NCBI GenBank assembly: GCA_023382385.1
Contig: JAHDVH010000004.1
Span: 62,001-126,000 of the forward strand
Reading direction: 5' to 3'
Length of the DNA: 64,000 nucleotides
DNA from: a bacterium
Lineage (GTDB): Bacteria; Electryoneota; RPQS01
Within the stretch, counting starts at the first letter, position 1. Every line of letters starts with the position of its first letter. Shown piece after piece: positions 43,076-51,391 of the stretch. The notes under the pieces are model-generated. The model did not search any database and was not told the DNA's origin. It saw nothing but the letters and a program-made list of their open reading frames with translations. The position numbers and the translations under genes are program-made.

Positions 43076-44215
43076 TCATGCGAGTCGCTTCATGGCAAGT
43101 TTGATGCGATCGAGCGGTTGCGTCAGCGCAAGCCGGATATAGCCGGTGCCTTCTTGACCAAAGCCGCGGCCCGGCGTCACAACGACGTCGTGCTCCAGCG
43201 CACGCTGCACGAACGGCAACTCGTCGTCACCGACTCGCGCCCACACATAGAACGTGGCCGGACTTTCGATGACATCGAGGCCGAGGTCACGCAGCGCTTT
43301 TTCGGTATATGCACGGCGTTCGCCGTAAATCCTGCGGATGGTCACGACTTCATTCGGCGGTTGTGTACCGCGGTAACCTGCAAGCCCGTCCGCCATTGCG
43401 CGCTGAATCATCAACGGCGCGCCGGAATCGATTTGCGACTTGACTCTAACGAGCGCCGAGATCAAGTCTGCGCGTCCAACACAAAAGCCGATTCGGAAAC
43501 CCGTCGCGTTAAAGACTTTCGAAAGCGAGTGCATCTCAACGGCATTTTGCGTGTATTGGAGGAATGACGGTGCAACATAATCGCCAAACGTCATTTCGCT
43601 GTAGGCATGATCGTGGCATACCACTGTCGTAGGATGCGTATCTGCAAAGTCTGCAAGCTGATGCCAGAATAAGTCAGTAGCAATCGCGCCTGTCGGATTG
43701 TTCGGGTAGTTCACGAACAGCATTCTGGTGGTTTCGGCCATGTTCAGGTCCGGCAGAAAACCATTCTCTTTCGTCAGCGGCATCGTCCGCACGTGGCCGT
43801 CGCATAATGTTGCAACGCCTTGCGCGTAGACCGGATAAGACGGCGACGGGCAGGCGACGTAGTCCCCTGGATTCACGAAGGCGCGACCGAGCGAAGACAG
43901 CCCTTCCTTCCCGCCGAGAACGACGCACACCTGCGAATCCGGATCAAGCTCTACACCGAATCGTCCTTTGAAATACTTCGCAATCTCTCTGCGCACTCCG
44001 GCATCACCGCGCGATGACGAATAGAAATGCGCGTCGGGATCTGAGGCGTGCTCCTGCAGACTTCTGGTAAATGACTCCGGCGGAGGTAAGTCGGGATCGC
44101 CGATTCCGAGATTGATGACATCCCGTCCGGCGGCTGTTCGCTCCGCAATCTTCTTCTCAAGATCGGCGAACAGGTATTCCGGCAGTCGGGCAAGTCTTGT
44201 TGCGGGTGTAGACAA
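43076..44215 (-). CDS. dapL: LL-diaminopimelate aminotransferase (class I/II PLP)
   Basis: A 379-residue aminotransferase. In the DapL route it converts tetrahydrodipicolinate to LL-diaminopimelate in one step. INLGIGDPDLPPP, the phosphate-site GGKEGLSSLGRAFVNPGD, NYPNNPTGA, DHAYSEMTFG and the PLP lysine (Lys233 in SLSKVFNATGFRIGF) match the MJ1391-like DapL group. The distance from other class I aminotransferases is modest, so an alanine-type role is possible. The adjacent dapF favours DapL. The apparent start is TTG at 44215 with no good ribosome site; upstream in-frame codons lack a better start. It lies 84 bp after dapF. Confidence 0.8.
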   Translation of the reverse strand: MSTPATRLARLPEYLFADLEKKIAERTAAGRDVINLGIGDPDLPPPESFTRSLQEHASDPDAHFYSSSRGDAGVRREIAKYFKGRFGVELDPDSQVCVVLGGKEGLSSLGRAFVNPGDYVACPSPSYPVYAQGVATLCDGHVRTMPLTKENGFLPDLNMAETTRMLFVNYPNNPTGAIATDLFWHQLADFADTHPTTVVCHDHAYSEMTFGDYVAPSFLQYTQNAVEMHSLSKVFNATGFRIGFCVGRADLISALVRVKSQIDSGAPLMIQRAMADGLAGYRGTQPPNEVVTIRRIYGERRAYTEKALRDLGLDVIESPATFYVWARVGDDELPFVQRALEHDVVVTPGRGFGQEGTGYIRLALTQPLDRIKLAMKRLA

Positions 44216-44299
44216 GGGAGAGCTAATTATTTGTGTCAGTGACTATACTTATTTCGCTTGACAAGAGTTGCACTGTGTGATGCACTCCTGACATCTTCC

Positions 44300-45124
44300 T
44301 CAAGGTGCCGAGCGCAACAGATCGATTTCTCCTTCAAACACCTTTTCCGCAATTGAACGCTGGCGGATTTCACTGAAGTCGTGCGCCACGGTAATGTGCA
44401 GTGTCCCGCCGGGCTGATGAACCGCGATCGGTGTGTCAAACCGGAAGTGGCCTATCGCGCAGCCCGCGCACGCCGTGGCCACCGAGCCCGAACCGCAAGC
44501 GAGCGTTATCCCCGCACCGCGTTCCCAAACCACGAGTCGGCAACTATCCGGTGACATCACGTTCACAAACTCGATATTTGCGCCTTCGGGAAATGCGCTG
44601 TTCTTTTCCAGATTCGGACCATACTTCTCCGCAAATGGAATGTCACGCTCAGGCCCGAAAATGACCCCGTGCGGATTCCCCACATTGACCGCGAGAACAT
44701 CGAAAGTCTGGTCGTGTGCACTCAAAGTCAAGCTCCGCGGTCCGGCGCTGTTGCTGAAATCGGGTGACGGCATCGTTGTTTCCACAACATTATCTCTACG
44801 ATACCACGCCCGCTGCACTCCTCCCCCCGTTTCGATCGTCAATTCGCCAGAGACATCATATCCCCGGTCCTTCAGAAACAGCACAAAACAGCGCAGCCCG
44901 TTGCCCGAAATCTCCGCGGGCGACCCGTCGGCGTTCCACAGCCACATACGGTGCACAGCTAAGTCGCTGTTTGTGCGTAAAAGCACACCATCCGCCCCAA
45001 CGCCGGTCTGTCGGTGACAAACCTTACGAACGCGTTCGGGCGTAAATTGTTCCGGGCTTATGCCGTGCCCGTCAAACAGCAGAAAGTCGTTACCGAGACC
45101 GTGGTATTTACTAAAGTGAAACAT
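44300..45124 (-). CDS. dapF: Diaminopimelate epimerase
   Basis: A 274-residue PLP-independent racemase converting LL- to meso-diaminopimelate for lysine and peptidoglycan. Two-base catalysis uses Cys79 in SGNGLRCF and Cys210 in LACGSGSVATACAG. GLGNDFLL, TGVGADGVLL, WNADGSPAE and NVGNPHGV are the family blocks. The frame is open to 45313, but the family starts MxFxKYHGLGNDF, so I chose ATG 45124. A promoter of the local type lies at 45219-45248, about 90 bp upstream. It is the first gene of the operon dapF-dapL-GDPD-ATP-grasp-CBS. Confidence 0.95.
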   Translation of the reverse strand: MFHFSKYHGLGNDFLLFDGHGISPEQFTPERVRKVCHRQTGVGADGVLLRTNSDLAVHRMWLWNADGSPAEISGNGLRCFVLFLKDRGYDVSGELTIETGGGVQRAWYRRDNVVETTMPSPDFSNSAGPRSLTLSAHDQTFDVLAVNVGNPHGVIFGPERDIPFAEKYGPNLEKNSAFPEGANIEFVNVMSPDSCRLVVWERGAGITLACGSGSVATACAGCAIGHFRFDTPIAVHQPGGTLHITVAHDFSEIRQRSIAEKVFEGEIDLLRSAP

Positions 45125-45218
45125 GGTTACAGGCGCAAGTCGGGCCGATTTCGGCACACGGGGTTGCGAGGGGAGGACTAAAATTTCTGTGGCATTGGTG
45201 CCAATTCGAGTAGAAACA

Positions 45219-45248
45219 CAATATAAGAGGTTTTTAGTCACAAGGCAA
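45219..45248 (-). promoter_or_regulatory. Promoter of the dapF operon
   Basis: On the minus strand: TTG (45248-45246), 20 bp, TATATTG (45225-45219). It fires towards dapF, and back to back with the plus-strand promoter at 45255. Confidence 0.6.
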
Positions 45249-45254
45249 ACACCC

Positions 45255-45284
45255 TTGCGCACTCTTATCTCGTTGTGTATATTG
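45255..45284 (+). promoter_or_regulatory. Promoter of the cytochrome/barrel gene
   Basis: TTG (45255-45257), 20 bp, TATATTG (45278-45284), 54 bp before the ATG at 45338. It is divergent from the dapF promoter with only 6 bp between the two -33 elements. Confidence 0.6.
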
Positions 45285-45337
45285 CTATAATTCAACATTA
45301 AGTGAACGGACACCCCATGTTCCTTAAAGGCCCGCTC

Positions 45338-46618
45338 ATGCGCTTTCCACTTTGCCTTCTGATACTACTGGTATTCATATCAGCCTCTTCCGCTCTGGCG
45401 CGTCCTCAGTATAGTGCGCTGTTCGGACAAAGTTGCTTCCTCTGCCATGTCAATCCTACCGGAAACGGCATGCGCGAACTCTACGGAAGCACTTTTTTTG
45501 GTCCTCAATATCTGCCCGTGAAGCCAGTCGAATATGAGTTCCTTGAGAAAATCAAACCGAGGCTCTCTGAGAACGTAACCATCGGAGCCGACCTGCGAAC
45601 GATCTGGCTCTCCACGAATACGCTTAGTGATACCACGGAAACAGGACTCTCGGCACCGTTTTCCACCAATACCGGTTCAGTCGCACAAATGGAAGGCAAT
45701 GTCTATCTCGAAATCCGCCCGACGGACCATTTCATGGTCTACGTCTCGCGCGGGGTGGCCGATGCCAGCGGACGAATGGAGGCCTACGGCCTTGCCAACC
45801 TGAAAGGCTTCAAGGCGTGGGTCAAGGGTGGCCAGTTTCAGGAAAATTACGGCTACCGCTTTGCCGATCATACCTCCTATGTTCGCACAGGTCTGTGGGC
45901 CGGATTCGACGGTGGCGCCTTCTCCGCACCCACTCCCCCGCATTATGGTGTTGGATTAGAGGCGGGCACACGCATCGTGGGAATCGACATGAGCGCATCC
46001 TACACCGCCGGACAATCGAACTATCCAATTGACCGCGATCAGCAGAAACGCTGGATTGGACGAATCTACGGACAGAAACGCCTGCCCTTTGCGAAGAAGT
46101 TCATTGCCAGCGCTGGCGCAAGTGGGATGCACGCACCCGGCAAAGCCCGCGATCCAGAGCTTGGCTTCCCGCAGGCCGCATCCCGCGAAGTAGCGTGGGG
46201 AGGTTTCGGCAGCCTTGCCTTTGAAGGCATGCACAACCGCATGGGAACCGGAGGCGGTGCTTCCAATTTCGGCTGGCTGGCCACGACTCTGCTCTTCGAA
46301 TACGACCGCAAGGATTGGACTCCCTTCTGGGCGCCTTTCGCCGTGACGAGTGCCTACTCGACAGCTCAGCTTGAAATGATGGTCTATCAAGGCATATGGC
46401 TGATTGGGGCGTATGACTGGCTTGATAACGCCGAAACGTCAAACATCGCGGGAGAGGCCGAGCGCACGACCATCGGACTCTCCACTTATCTGCTGCCGTG
46501 GGTGGAAGTCTCCGCCAAGCATCGGCTGTACTCCACGGAAGAGGCGTCACCGACGACTGGGACATCGCAGCCACGCAATAAGAAGCAGTTCGAGTGTCAA
46601 TTGCACCTGTTTTTCTGA
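45338..46618 (+). CDS. Monoheme cytochrome c/outer-membrane beta-barrel fusion
   Basis: A 426-residue exported protein. The signal peptide MRFPLCLLILLVFISASSALA is followed at once by one c-type heme motif, GQSCFLCHVNPTGNGMREL (Cys33, Cys36, His37), with Met45 as a possible second ligand. The remaining 370 residues are amphipathic beta strands rich in Gly and aromatic residues (FMVYVSRGVADAS, GLEAGTRIVGIDMSASYTAGQ, TTIGLSTYLLPWVEVSAKHRLYST), ending in Phe-Phe. That is the pattern of an outer-membrane barrel. I chose ATG 45338 because AAAGG lies 7 nt upstream; ATG 45317 is possible. The fusion suggests electron transfer at or through the outer membrane (inference). Confidence 0.82.
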   Translation: MRFPLCLLILLVFISASSALARPQYSALFGQSCFLCHVNPTGNGMRELYGSTFFGPQYLPVKPVEYEFLEKIKPRLSENVTIGADLRTIWLSTNTLSDTTETGLSAPFSTNTGSVAQMEGNVYLEIRPTDHFMVYVSRGVADASGRMEAYGLANLKGFKAWVKGGQFQENYGYRFADHTSYVRTGLWAGFDGGAFSAPTPPHYGVGLEAGTRIVGIDMSASYTAGQSNYPIDRDQQKRWIGRIYGQKRLPFAKKFIASAGASGMHAPGKARDPELGFPQAASREVAWGGFGSLAFEGMHNRMGTGGGASNFGWLATTLLFEYDRKDWTPFWAPFAVTSAYSTAQLEMMVYQGIWLIGAYDWLDNAETSNIAGEAERTTIGLSTYLLPWVEVSAKHRLYSTEEASPTTGTSQPRNKKQFECQLHLFF

Positions 46619-46639
46619 CCTTAAGCTTTCCGCATGTTG

Positions 46640-46671
46640 AAAACCCGCCACAGTCGCGGGTTTTCTTTTTC
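46640..46671 (+). terminator. Intrinsic terminator of the cytochrome/barrel gene
   Basis: A 9-bp stem AAAACCCGC/GCGGGTTTT with a 7-nt loop, followed by CTTTTTCG. Confidence 0.85.
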
Positions 46672-46759
46672 GTCTGAGATTCCTTGACAATGCGCCTCAA
46701 CAATAGCACGTTAGCTGTGGTCGTTTGCACCTTTGAACTTTCAACTACCAGATGGGGAG

Positions 46760-47350
46760 ATGATGATGATGAGAATCCTGTGGATTTGTATTGTACTTTT
46801 CTGCGCGAGCAATGCTCTTGCCACGCTGCATACGGTGAACGTGAACTCGTTGTCCTTCAGTCCGGCGAACATAACTATTCAACAGGGTGACACCGTCCGT
46901 TGGGTGAAGACCGCTGGCGTTCATAATGTTGCCGAAGTTTCGCCGACTCCCGTCTTTCGCAGTGGCGAACCGACGGGCAGCGCCTTTACGTATACGTTTG
47001 TCTTCGCCGCACCGCTTGTGGGGACCTACAATTACCGCTGTGAAGTGCATGCGGCTTCAGGCATGATCGGCTCGGTGACTGTTGAAGCCCCCGCGCCCTG
47101 CCTGCCCGCAGAAAACGTTGTGATTGCATGGGAGGCCGATGACCAAGTCGCCTTGCATTGGGTCGCTCCGCAACTCGGTCACTACGACGTATATGGCACG
47201 TCTGATGCCACGCTCGTCACGCCGCCGCCCAGTGCGGGCTGGTCGCTTGTTGCAGGGGAAGATGTCCCCGCCCCGGGACTCGCGTCGACCACCCTAAGCA
47301 GTTTGTCTGCGCAACAGTTCCTCGTTGTTGTGCACAGCTGCTCCCCGTAG
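46760..47350 (+). CDS. Secreted type I copper cupredoxin (short paralogue)
   Basis: About 196 residues. After a signal peptide (MMMMRILWICIVLFCASNALA) comes a plastocyanin-like domain very close to that at 31596 (HTVNVNSLSFSPANITIQQGD, GEPTGSAFTYTFVFAAPL). The type I copper ligands are all present: His55, Cys94, His97 and Met102 (YRCEVHAASGM). The C-terminal 90 residues (PCLPAENVVIAWEADDQVALHW, YDVYGTSDA) resemble a single FN3-like half-domain, and there is no YPNPFN sorting tail. Four in-frame ATG codons in tandem (46760, 46763, 46766, 46769) follow GATGGGGAG; any could be the start, 46766 having the best spacing. Confidence 0.88.
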   Translation: MMMMRILWICIVLFCASNALATLHTVNVNSLSFSPANITIQQGDTVRWVKTAGVHNVAEVSPTPVFRSGEPTGSAFTYTFVFAAPLVGTYNYRCEVHAASGMIGSVTVEAPAPCLPAENVVIAWEADDQVALHWVAPQLGHYDVYGTSDATLVTPPPSAGWSLVAGEDVPAPGLASTTLSSLSAQQFLVVVHSCSP

Positions 47351-47371
47351 GTATCGTTGACCTCAGATACA

Positions 47372-47406
47372 CAGGGCCGCACTTTCGTGCGGCCCTGCTC
47401 GTTTTC
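47372..47406 (+). terminator. Intrinsic terminator of the short cupredoxin gene
   Basis: A perfect 10-bp stem CAGGGCCGCA/TGCGGCCCTG with a 6-nt loop, followed by CTCGTTTTC. It also lies just downstream of the convergent endonuclease IV gene. Confidence 0.85.
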
Positions 47407-47420
47407 AGAAGCTTCGGAAT

Positions 47421-48257
47421 CTACTGGTCCCGTAAGCTCTTCAGTGTTGCTATACTTGACGGCGTGTCCTCATCCGGCAGTTCCGTCGTCGCGGGAAGCC
47501 CGGCAAATCGCGGATCTGTGGCCAGCAGCTTGAAGCCGCTCAGTCCGATGAATCCCTTGCCGATTGCCGCATGCCGGTCGCGATGCTGCCCCAGCTCGAA
47601 CTTTGAATCGTTCAGATGAAACGCCCGCAAGAGATGTAATCCGATCTCTTCATCAAACTTCTTCCAAGTCTCCGCATACGATTCTTCGGTACGGAAGTCA
47701 TACCCCGCCGCAAAGATATGACATGTGTCTACACACACGCCCATCCGCTCATCCTGCCGGCACTCCCGAATGAGATAACCCAGATGCTCAAACTTCGCAC
47801 CTAAGTCTCCGCCCTGACCTGCCGTCGTTTCCAGCAGGATTCCCACACCAAGGTTCTCAGTCCTAAGCAGCACCTCCCGCAACGACGCCGCGCAATTGTT
47901 TAGTCCGGCCTCTTCGCCCGCTCCCTTGTGCGATCCCGGATGTGTATTCACCCACGGAATCCCGAGCAATGCCGCGCGCTCAAGTTCATCAATGAATCCG
48001 TCAATCGACTTGCGCCGCAACTCAGAGTCCGGCGACGAGAGATTAATCAGATAACTGTCGTGCACGAGCACCGGAGGCTCACCCGCCGCTTCCCAGGCTT
48101 CAAACCACTGAGTGACCGCTTCCGGTTCTATCGGTTTTCCCCGCCATTGTAGCTGGCTTTTAGTGAATATCTGAATGGACTCGCAGCCGAATTCCATTCC
48201 CCACTTGAAAGCGTTGTGCAATCCCCCGGCGGTTGACGTGTGCGCACCGAACAGCAT
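47421..48257 (-). CDS. nfo: Endonuclease IV (AP endonuclease)
   Basis: A 278-residue zinc-dependent AP endonuclease of base-excision repair. It opens LFGAHTSTAGGLHNAF. The metal-site blocks are VLVHDSYLINLSSP, WVNTHPGSHKGAGEEAGL, GILLETTAGQGGDLG, GVCVDTCHIFAAGYD, FHLNDSKFELGQHRDRHAAIG and ELPDE, which supply the His/Asp/Glu ligands of three Zn ions. The frame is open to 48347, but MLFGAHTS at 48257 has a GAGGAG ribosome site and the family's normal start. It is a single gene, cut off from the upstream secreted-protein gene by the terminator at 48313-48340. Confidence 0.95.
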   Translation of the reverse strand: MLFGAHTSTAGGLHNAFKWGMEFGCESIQIFTKSQLQWRGKPIEPEAVTQWFEAWEAAGEPPVLVHDSYLINLSSPDSELRRKSIDGFIDELERAALLGIPWVNTHPGSHKGAGEEAGLNNCAASLREVLLRTENLGVGILLETTAGQGGDLGAKFEHLGYLIRECRQDERMGVCVDTCHIFAAGYDFRTEESYAETWKKFDEEIGLHLLRAFHLNDSKFELGQHRDRHAAIGKGFIGLSGFKLLATDPRFAGLPATTELPDEDTPSSIATLKSLRDQ

Positions 48258-48304
48258 GATGTTTCTCCTCTGAATCTGCGTGTAAGGTAGCGAAGATCCC
48301 TCGC

Positions 48305-48340
48305 ATAAACAAGCGGGGCGGACATTGCTGTCCGCCCCGC
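48305..48340 (-). terminator. Intrinsic terminator of the downstream secreted-protein gene
   Basis: A 12-bp stem GCGGGGCGGACA/TGTCCGCCCCGC with a 4-nt loop (48313-48340), followed on the minus strand by TTGTTT. It belongs to the 571-bp identical repeat, so the same hairpin recurs at 51396-51423. Confidence 0.85.
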
Positions 48341-48879
48341 GTCTCAAGGCTCTAACCCTAAGCTTACTTCATCAGAACCATCTTCGCCTGCGCCGTGAAG
48401 CCGTTCGCTTCCATCTTGTACAGATACAAACCGCTCGACAGACCCGTCGCGTCAAACGACACCACGTGACGGCCAGCTTCGAACGATCCGTTCACAAGCT
48501 CCGCAACCTTCTGGCCCATCACGTTGTACACGCTGATCTTCACCAAGCCCGCATCCACCAGGTCGAACGCAATGTTCGTCGTCGGGTTGAACGGGTTCGG
48601 ATAGTTCTGATGCAACGCATATTCCGTGATCACTGCAGCACCCGCGTTCGGAGTCGCTTCCACGCTCGCAAGCTCCTGACGAGCACCGTTCACATCCACA
48701 GATACCAGACTGTAGCTGTAAATCGTCCCGTTCGTCAAGTTCCCGTCCACGTAACGATAGTCCGACCCCGTCGCGCTGTTCGTCGCCGCTACTTCCGCGA
48801 CCTTCGAACCGTCACGAATCACGTCGAAGTGATGAACGTTGTTCTCCGAAAGCGTGTTCCAGTTCAACGTCACCTGACG
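48309..48879. repeat. 571-bp perfect direct repeat, copy 1
   Basis: Identical base for base, as far as I compared by eye, to 51392-51962 (offset 3083). It spans the terminator hairpin, the stop codon and the last 172 or so codons (FN3 and sorting domain) of the secreted-protein gene. The match ends abruptly at both borders. There are no terminal inverted repeats or target-site duplications, so it is not an insertion sequence. Confidence 0.9.
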
Positions 48880-51066
48880 ATCACCGGCCACCGCGTCAAA
48901 GCTGCCAAAGTTCACCGGCAAGATTCTGTCGTATTCGAACTTCAAGCAGACGCCCAGAATGTGGCCCTGATCGCCGCCGACGTTATCCGTCACGCAGAGC
49001 AGCCAGTCACCCAGCGCGTTCTCGCCGTCCACATCCGATAGAGCCGTCTCAGGTTGGAAGCTGCCGCTAAACGGAGCCGCGCCTGCGCCGATCGGCGTGG
49101 CCGCTTCGTCGTCAAACGTCGTGCAGGTGTAATTATCACCGTTGGCTCCGCGACGGTTGGAAAGCTGCACAACCGTGCCCATCGGCGACGTCAATGTAAT
49201 ATCAAGATCGCCATCCCACGTGTGAACCAAATCAAGGCAGACGTCGAGATCGGTAATCTGATACTCGATCGGCACGTTGATCGTGACGCACGTCGTCGGG
49301 TAAACTTCGCTGATCGGGTACGTCGTGGCGTCAACCGCAAACGTTGCGTGAGCGTCCGCCTGAGTTGCGCATTCGCAAACACACGGAACATTCGACGGAC
49401 ACGGATTCTCTGCGCAGGTTCCGAAGCGCGTCCAGACACCGCCCAGCACGTCGCACTCGCTCTCGAGCACACCGTCCACACAAAGCGGAACACTGCACAC
49501 GTCGAAGGGCGCCACGCTGTAGCAGCAGCTCCCGACCGGCGGAACGCACGGCTCAACCGTCAGTGTGTAGTCGCCGGCACCAAAAGAATTATACGCCTCA
49601 ATCGTCACATAGACGATTCCCTGCGGAACGAACGTGCAGATTTCCGACTGCAAGCCGCAGGCATCGTCATTCGAACCGATATCACCGAGGCAGCAGTCTG
49701 TACCTACATAGAGATACGTGTCATATTGCGAGCCGCACAGCGAGAAGCGCCAATCGGCGGAGTACGGAATGCTCACTTGAATCACGAGCTCCTGCGAGGG
49801 ACGCGTCGGGCAGTCGTTGCCGGAGCCGACCGTCGTGCCGTTCGTAGTACCGGGAGCCGCCAGCGATCCGTCATGGCACGGGCAGGTGATGCCGTCGCCA
49901 TTGGAGGGAACGCCGTCATCCGATAGCACGAGGCCGAAGCGTCCAGCATTAGTGCTGAACCCGTGCACCAAAATGTAATACGTGGCGCCTGCATCCGTTG
50001 CCCACGAAACCGTTGATCTAAGGCTGTTGAGTGTGCAGCTGAAATCGTCGTCGTTGCCGGCCACGCACGTATGCAGGTCGCAACCACAAGTGAAGACACG
50101 CAACTTCGTGTCAAAGTCCGTGCACGGTTCGCACGTCGAGGCCGTGAAGGTGTTGCCGTTGCCGACCACCTTGTACCACACGCCGCCGTTTAGCCCGTCG
50201 CTGGTGCCGCAGAAGCCCAGGACTTCAGCCGACGTGCCGACCGTCGAACCGTACTGAATGGAGGGAACAGGCGCCAATATGGCGTCTTCACAATGATCCG
50301 CGACCGGACCCGGATCCGTGCAGGTTCTCGGGCAATCGCCGCTGCCGCACACTCCATCATTCGAAACATGCAGGGTGTAGGTGCCCCAGGCTATGCTGAA
50401 TCCGTCTACAACGATGTAATAAGTACGTCCCGCAAACAGGAGCAGGTTCTGAAGGCATGACTGAAGACTACCAAAATCATCGTTACATCCGATAAGGATT
50501 CCTGAACCCGGGCAGCCTTCCCAGACATGCAAGCCCGTGTCATATCCCGAGCCTAACAGCGAAACGACCGCGACGACGTCGGCGGCCGGAGTGAACTCAT
50601 AAACCACATCCGGTCCGCCCGTGCTATGGCAGCCACCAGAATAATCGTTGAGGTAGCCAACCGTCGTCCCTTGGTCACAGTAGGGGATTCCACTGATCAC
50701 GGTCGCGTTGGCGCACGTCTCGCCACCCTGATCCAGACGGTCCGCGCCGCGAGCCGGGAACAGCAGCTCGTACAGCTCATTGGCACGCGCCTTCTGTGCC
50801 GAATAATCCTTGCCTTCGGCCGACAGCGCATTAATTGCCGCCGTCAACGACTCAAGTTCCAACTTCTGAGCTTCACGCTCATCTTCGGCCGCTTCACGGG
50901 GCAATGGCTTCACCAGACTGTGGTCATACTGGTGAATCACCTGCTTCGTCGCGTCCGCCGACTTGCCCGAGGTCTCCACGGGCTTCGTCACTTCCTTGCT
51001 GCCGCTGGCCAGCGCCGTGCTGACGACAAAGGCCAGCATGGTACAAACAGTCAATAGCTTCTTCAT
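48364..51066 (-). CDS. Large secreted Cys-rich/P-domain protein with type IX-like sorting domain (copy A)
   Basis: A 900-residue exported protein. The order is signal peptide (MKKLLTVCTMLAFVVSTALA), a short coiled coil (about 60-105), then three or more pre-peptidase-like beta domains (about 115-505; for example LDQGGETCANATVISGIPYC, PDVVYEFTPAADV, YYIVVDGFSIAWGTYTLHV). A Cys-rich GSCCY...CDVLGGVWTRFGTC module follows (about 510-555), then a proprotein-convertase P domain (about 600-712; VCLDLVHTWDGDLDITLTSP, DGENALGDWLLCVTDN). An FN3 domain and sorting domain (QNYPNPFNPTTNIAFDL, VYNVMGQKVAELV, SSGLYLYKMEANG) close it. No catalytic domain was recognised. It is a surface or secreted, disulfide-rich protein. 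ATG 51066 follows GGAAG. Confidence 0.88.
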   Translation of the reverse strand: MKKLLTVCTMLAFVVSTALASGSKEVTKPVETSGKSADATKQVIHQYDHSLVKPLPREAAEDEREAQKLELESLTAAINALSAEGKDYSAQKARANELYELLFPARGADRLDQGGETCANATVISGIPYCDQGTTVGYLNDYSGGCHSTGGPDVVYEFTPAADVVAVVSLLGSGYDTGLHVWEGCPGSGILIGCNDDFGSLQSCLQNLLLFAGRTYYIVVDGFSIAWGTYTLHVSNDGVCGSGDCPRTCTDPGPVADHCEDAILAPVPSIQYGSTVGTSAEVLGFCGTSDGLNGGVWYKVVGNGNTFTASTCEPCTDFDTKLRVFTCGCDLHTCVAGNDDDFSCTLNSLRSTVSWATDAGATYYILVHGFSTNAGRFGLVLSDDGVPSNGDGITCPCHDGSLAAPGTTNGTTVGSGNDCPTRPSQELVIQVSIPYSADWRFSLCGSQYDTYLYVGTDCCLGDIGSNDDACGLQSEICTFVPQGIVYVTIEAYNSFGAGDYTLTVEPCVPPVGSCCYSVAPFDVCSVPLCVDGVLESECDVLGGVWTRFGTCAENPCPSNVPCVCECATQADAHATFAVDATTYPISEVYPTTCVTINVPIEYQITDLDVCLDLVHTWDGDLDITLTSPMGTVVQLSNRRGANGDNYTCTTFDDEAATPIGAGAAPFSGSFQPETALSDVDGENALGDWLLCVTDNVGGDQGHILGVCLKFEYDRILPVNFGSFDAVAGDRQVTLNWNTLSENNVHHFDVIRDGSKVAEVAATNSATGSDYRYVDGNLTNGTIYSYSLVSVDVNGARQELASVEATPNAGAAVITEYALHQNYPNPFNPTTNIAFDLVDAGLVKISVYNVMGQKVAELVNGSFEAGRHVVSFDATGLSSGLYLYKMEANGFTAQAKMVLMK

Positions 51067-51391
51067 GTTTTGGCTTCCTTGGCTGATTATGGGTTCGTTA
51101 GGTCTGTTTGCATTCTTCCTTACTGAAGCATATCAAATATATCCCATACAGCCCCATCGCGCAATCAATTGCACTGCGATTTCGCAAAAAGTTGATAAAA
51201 AACGCCAGATTTGTCCGTTTTTTCTTATTCCTGTAAATTAGTTCTTTATGTCAACCTCTGGGTCAGAATTCTTCACTCTCGCTTTGTGAAAGAGGCATCT
51301 TGTTTCCAAATTTCAACATTCAAGCGTTCACTTGACTAAACTCTTGGTGGGTCACCTGTAATGTCTAAGTGCCGCTTCGAATGCCGGAAAT
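51067..51391. other. 325-bp intergenic stretch: promoter and leader of copy A
   Basis: Holds the minus-strand promoter at 51134-51164 and, farther up (51230-51345), a block resembling the region upstream of copy B (ACCTCTGGGTCA, AGAGGCAT, TTGTTTC shared in order). No ORF or RNA gene was seen. Confidence 0.6.
51134..51164 (-). promoter_or_regulatory. Promoter of secreted-protein copy A
   Basis: Minus strand: TTG (51164-51162), 20 bp, TATATTTG (51141-51134), flanked by GTATGGGA before and ATATG after. The same arrangement precedes copy B at 54203-54233. Confidence 0.65.
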
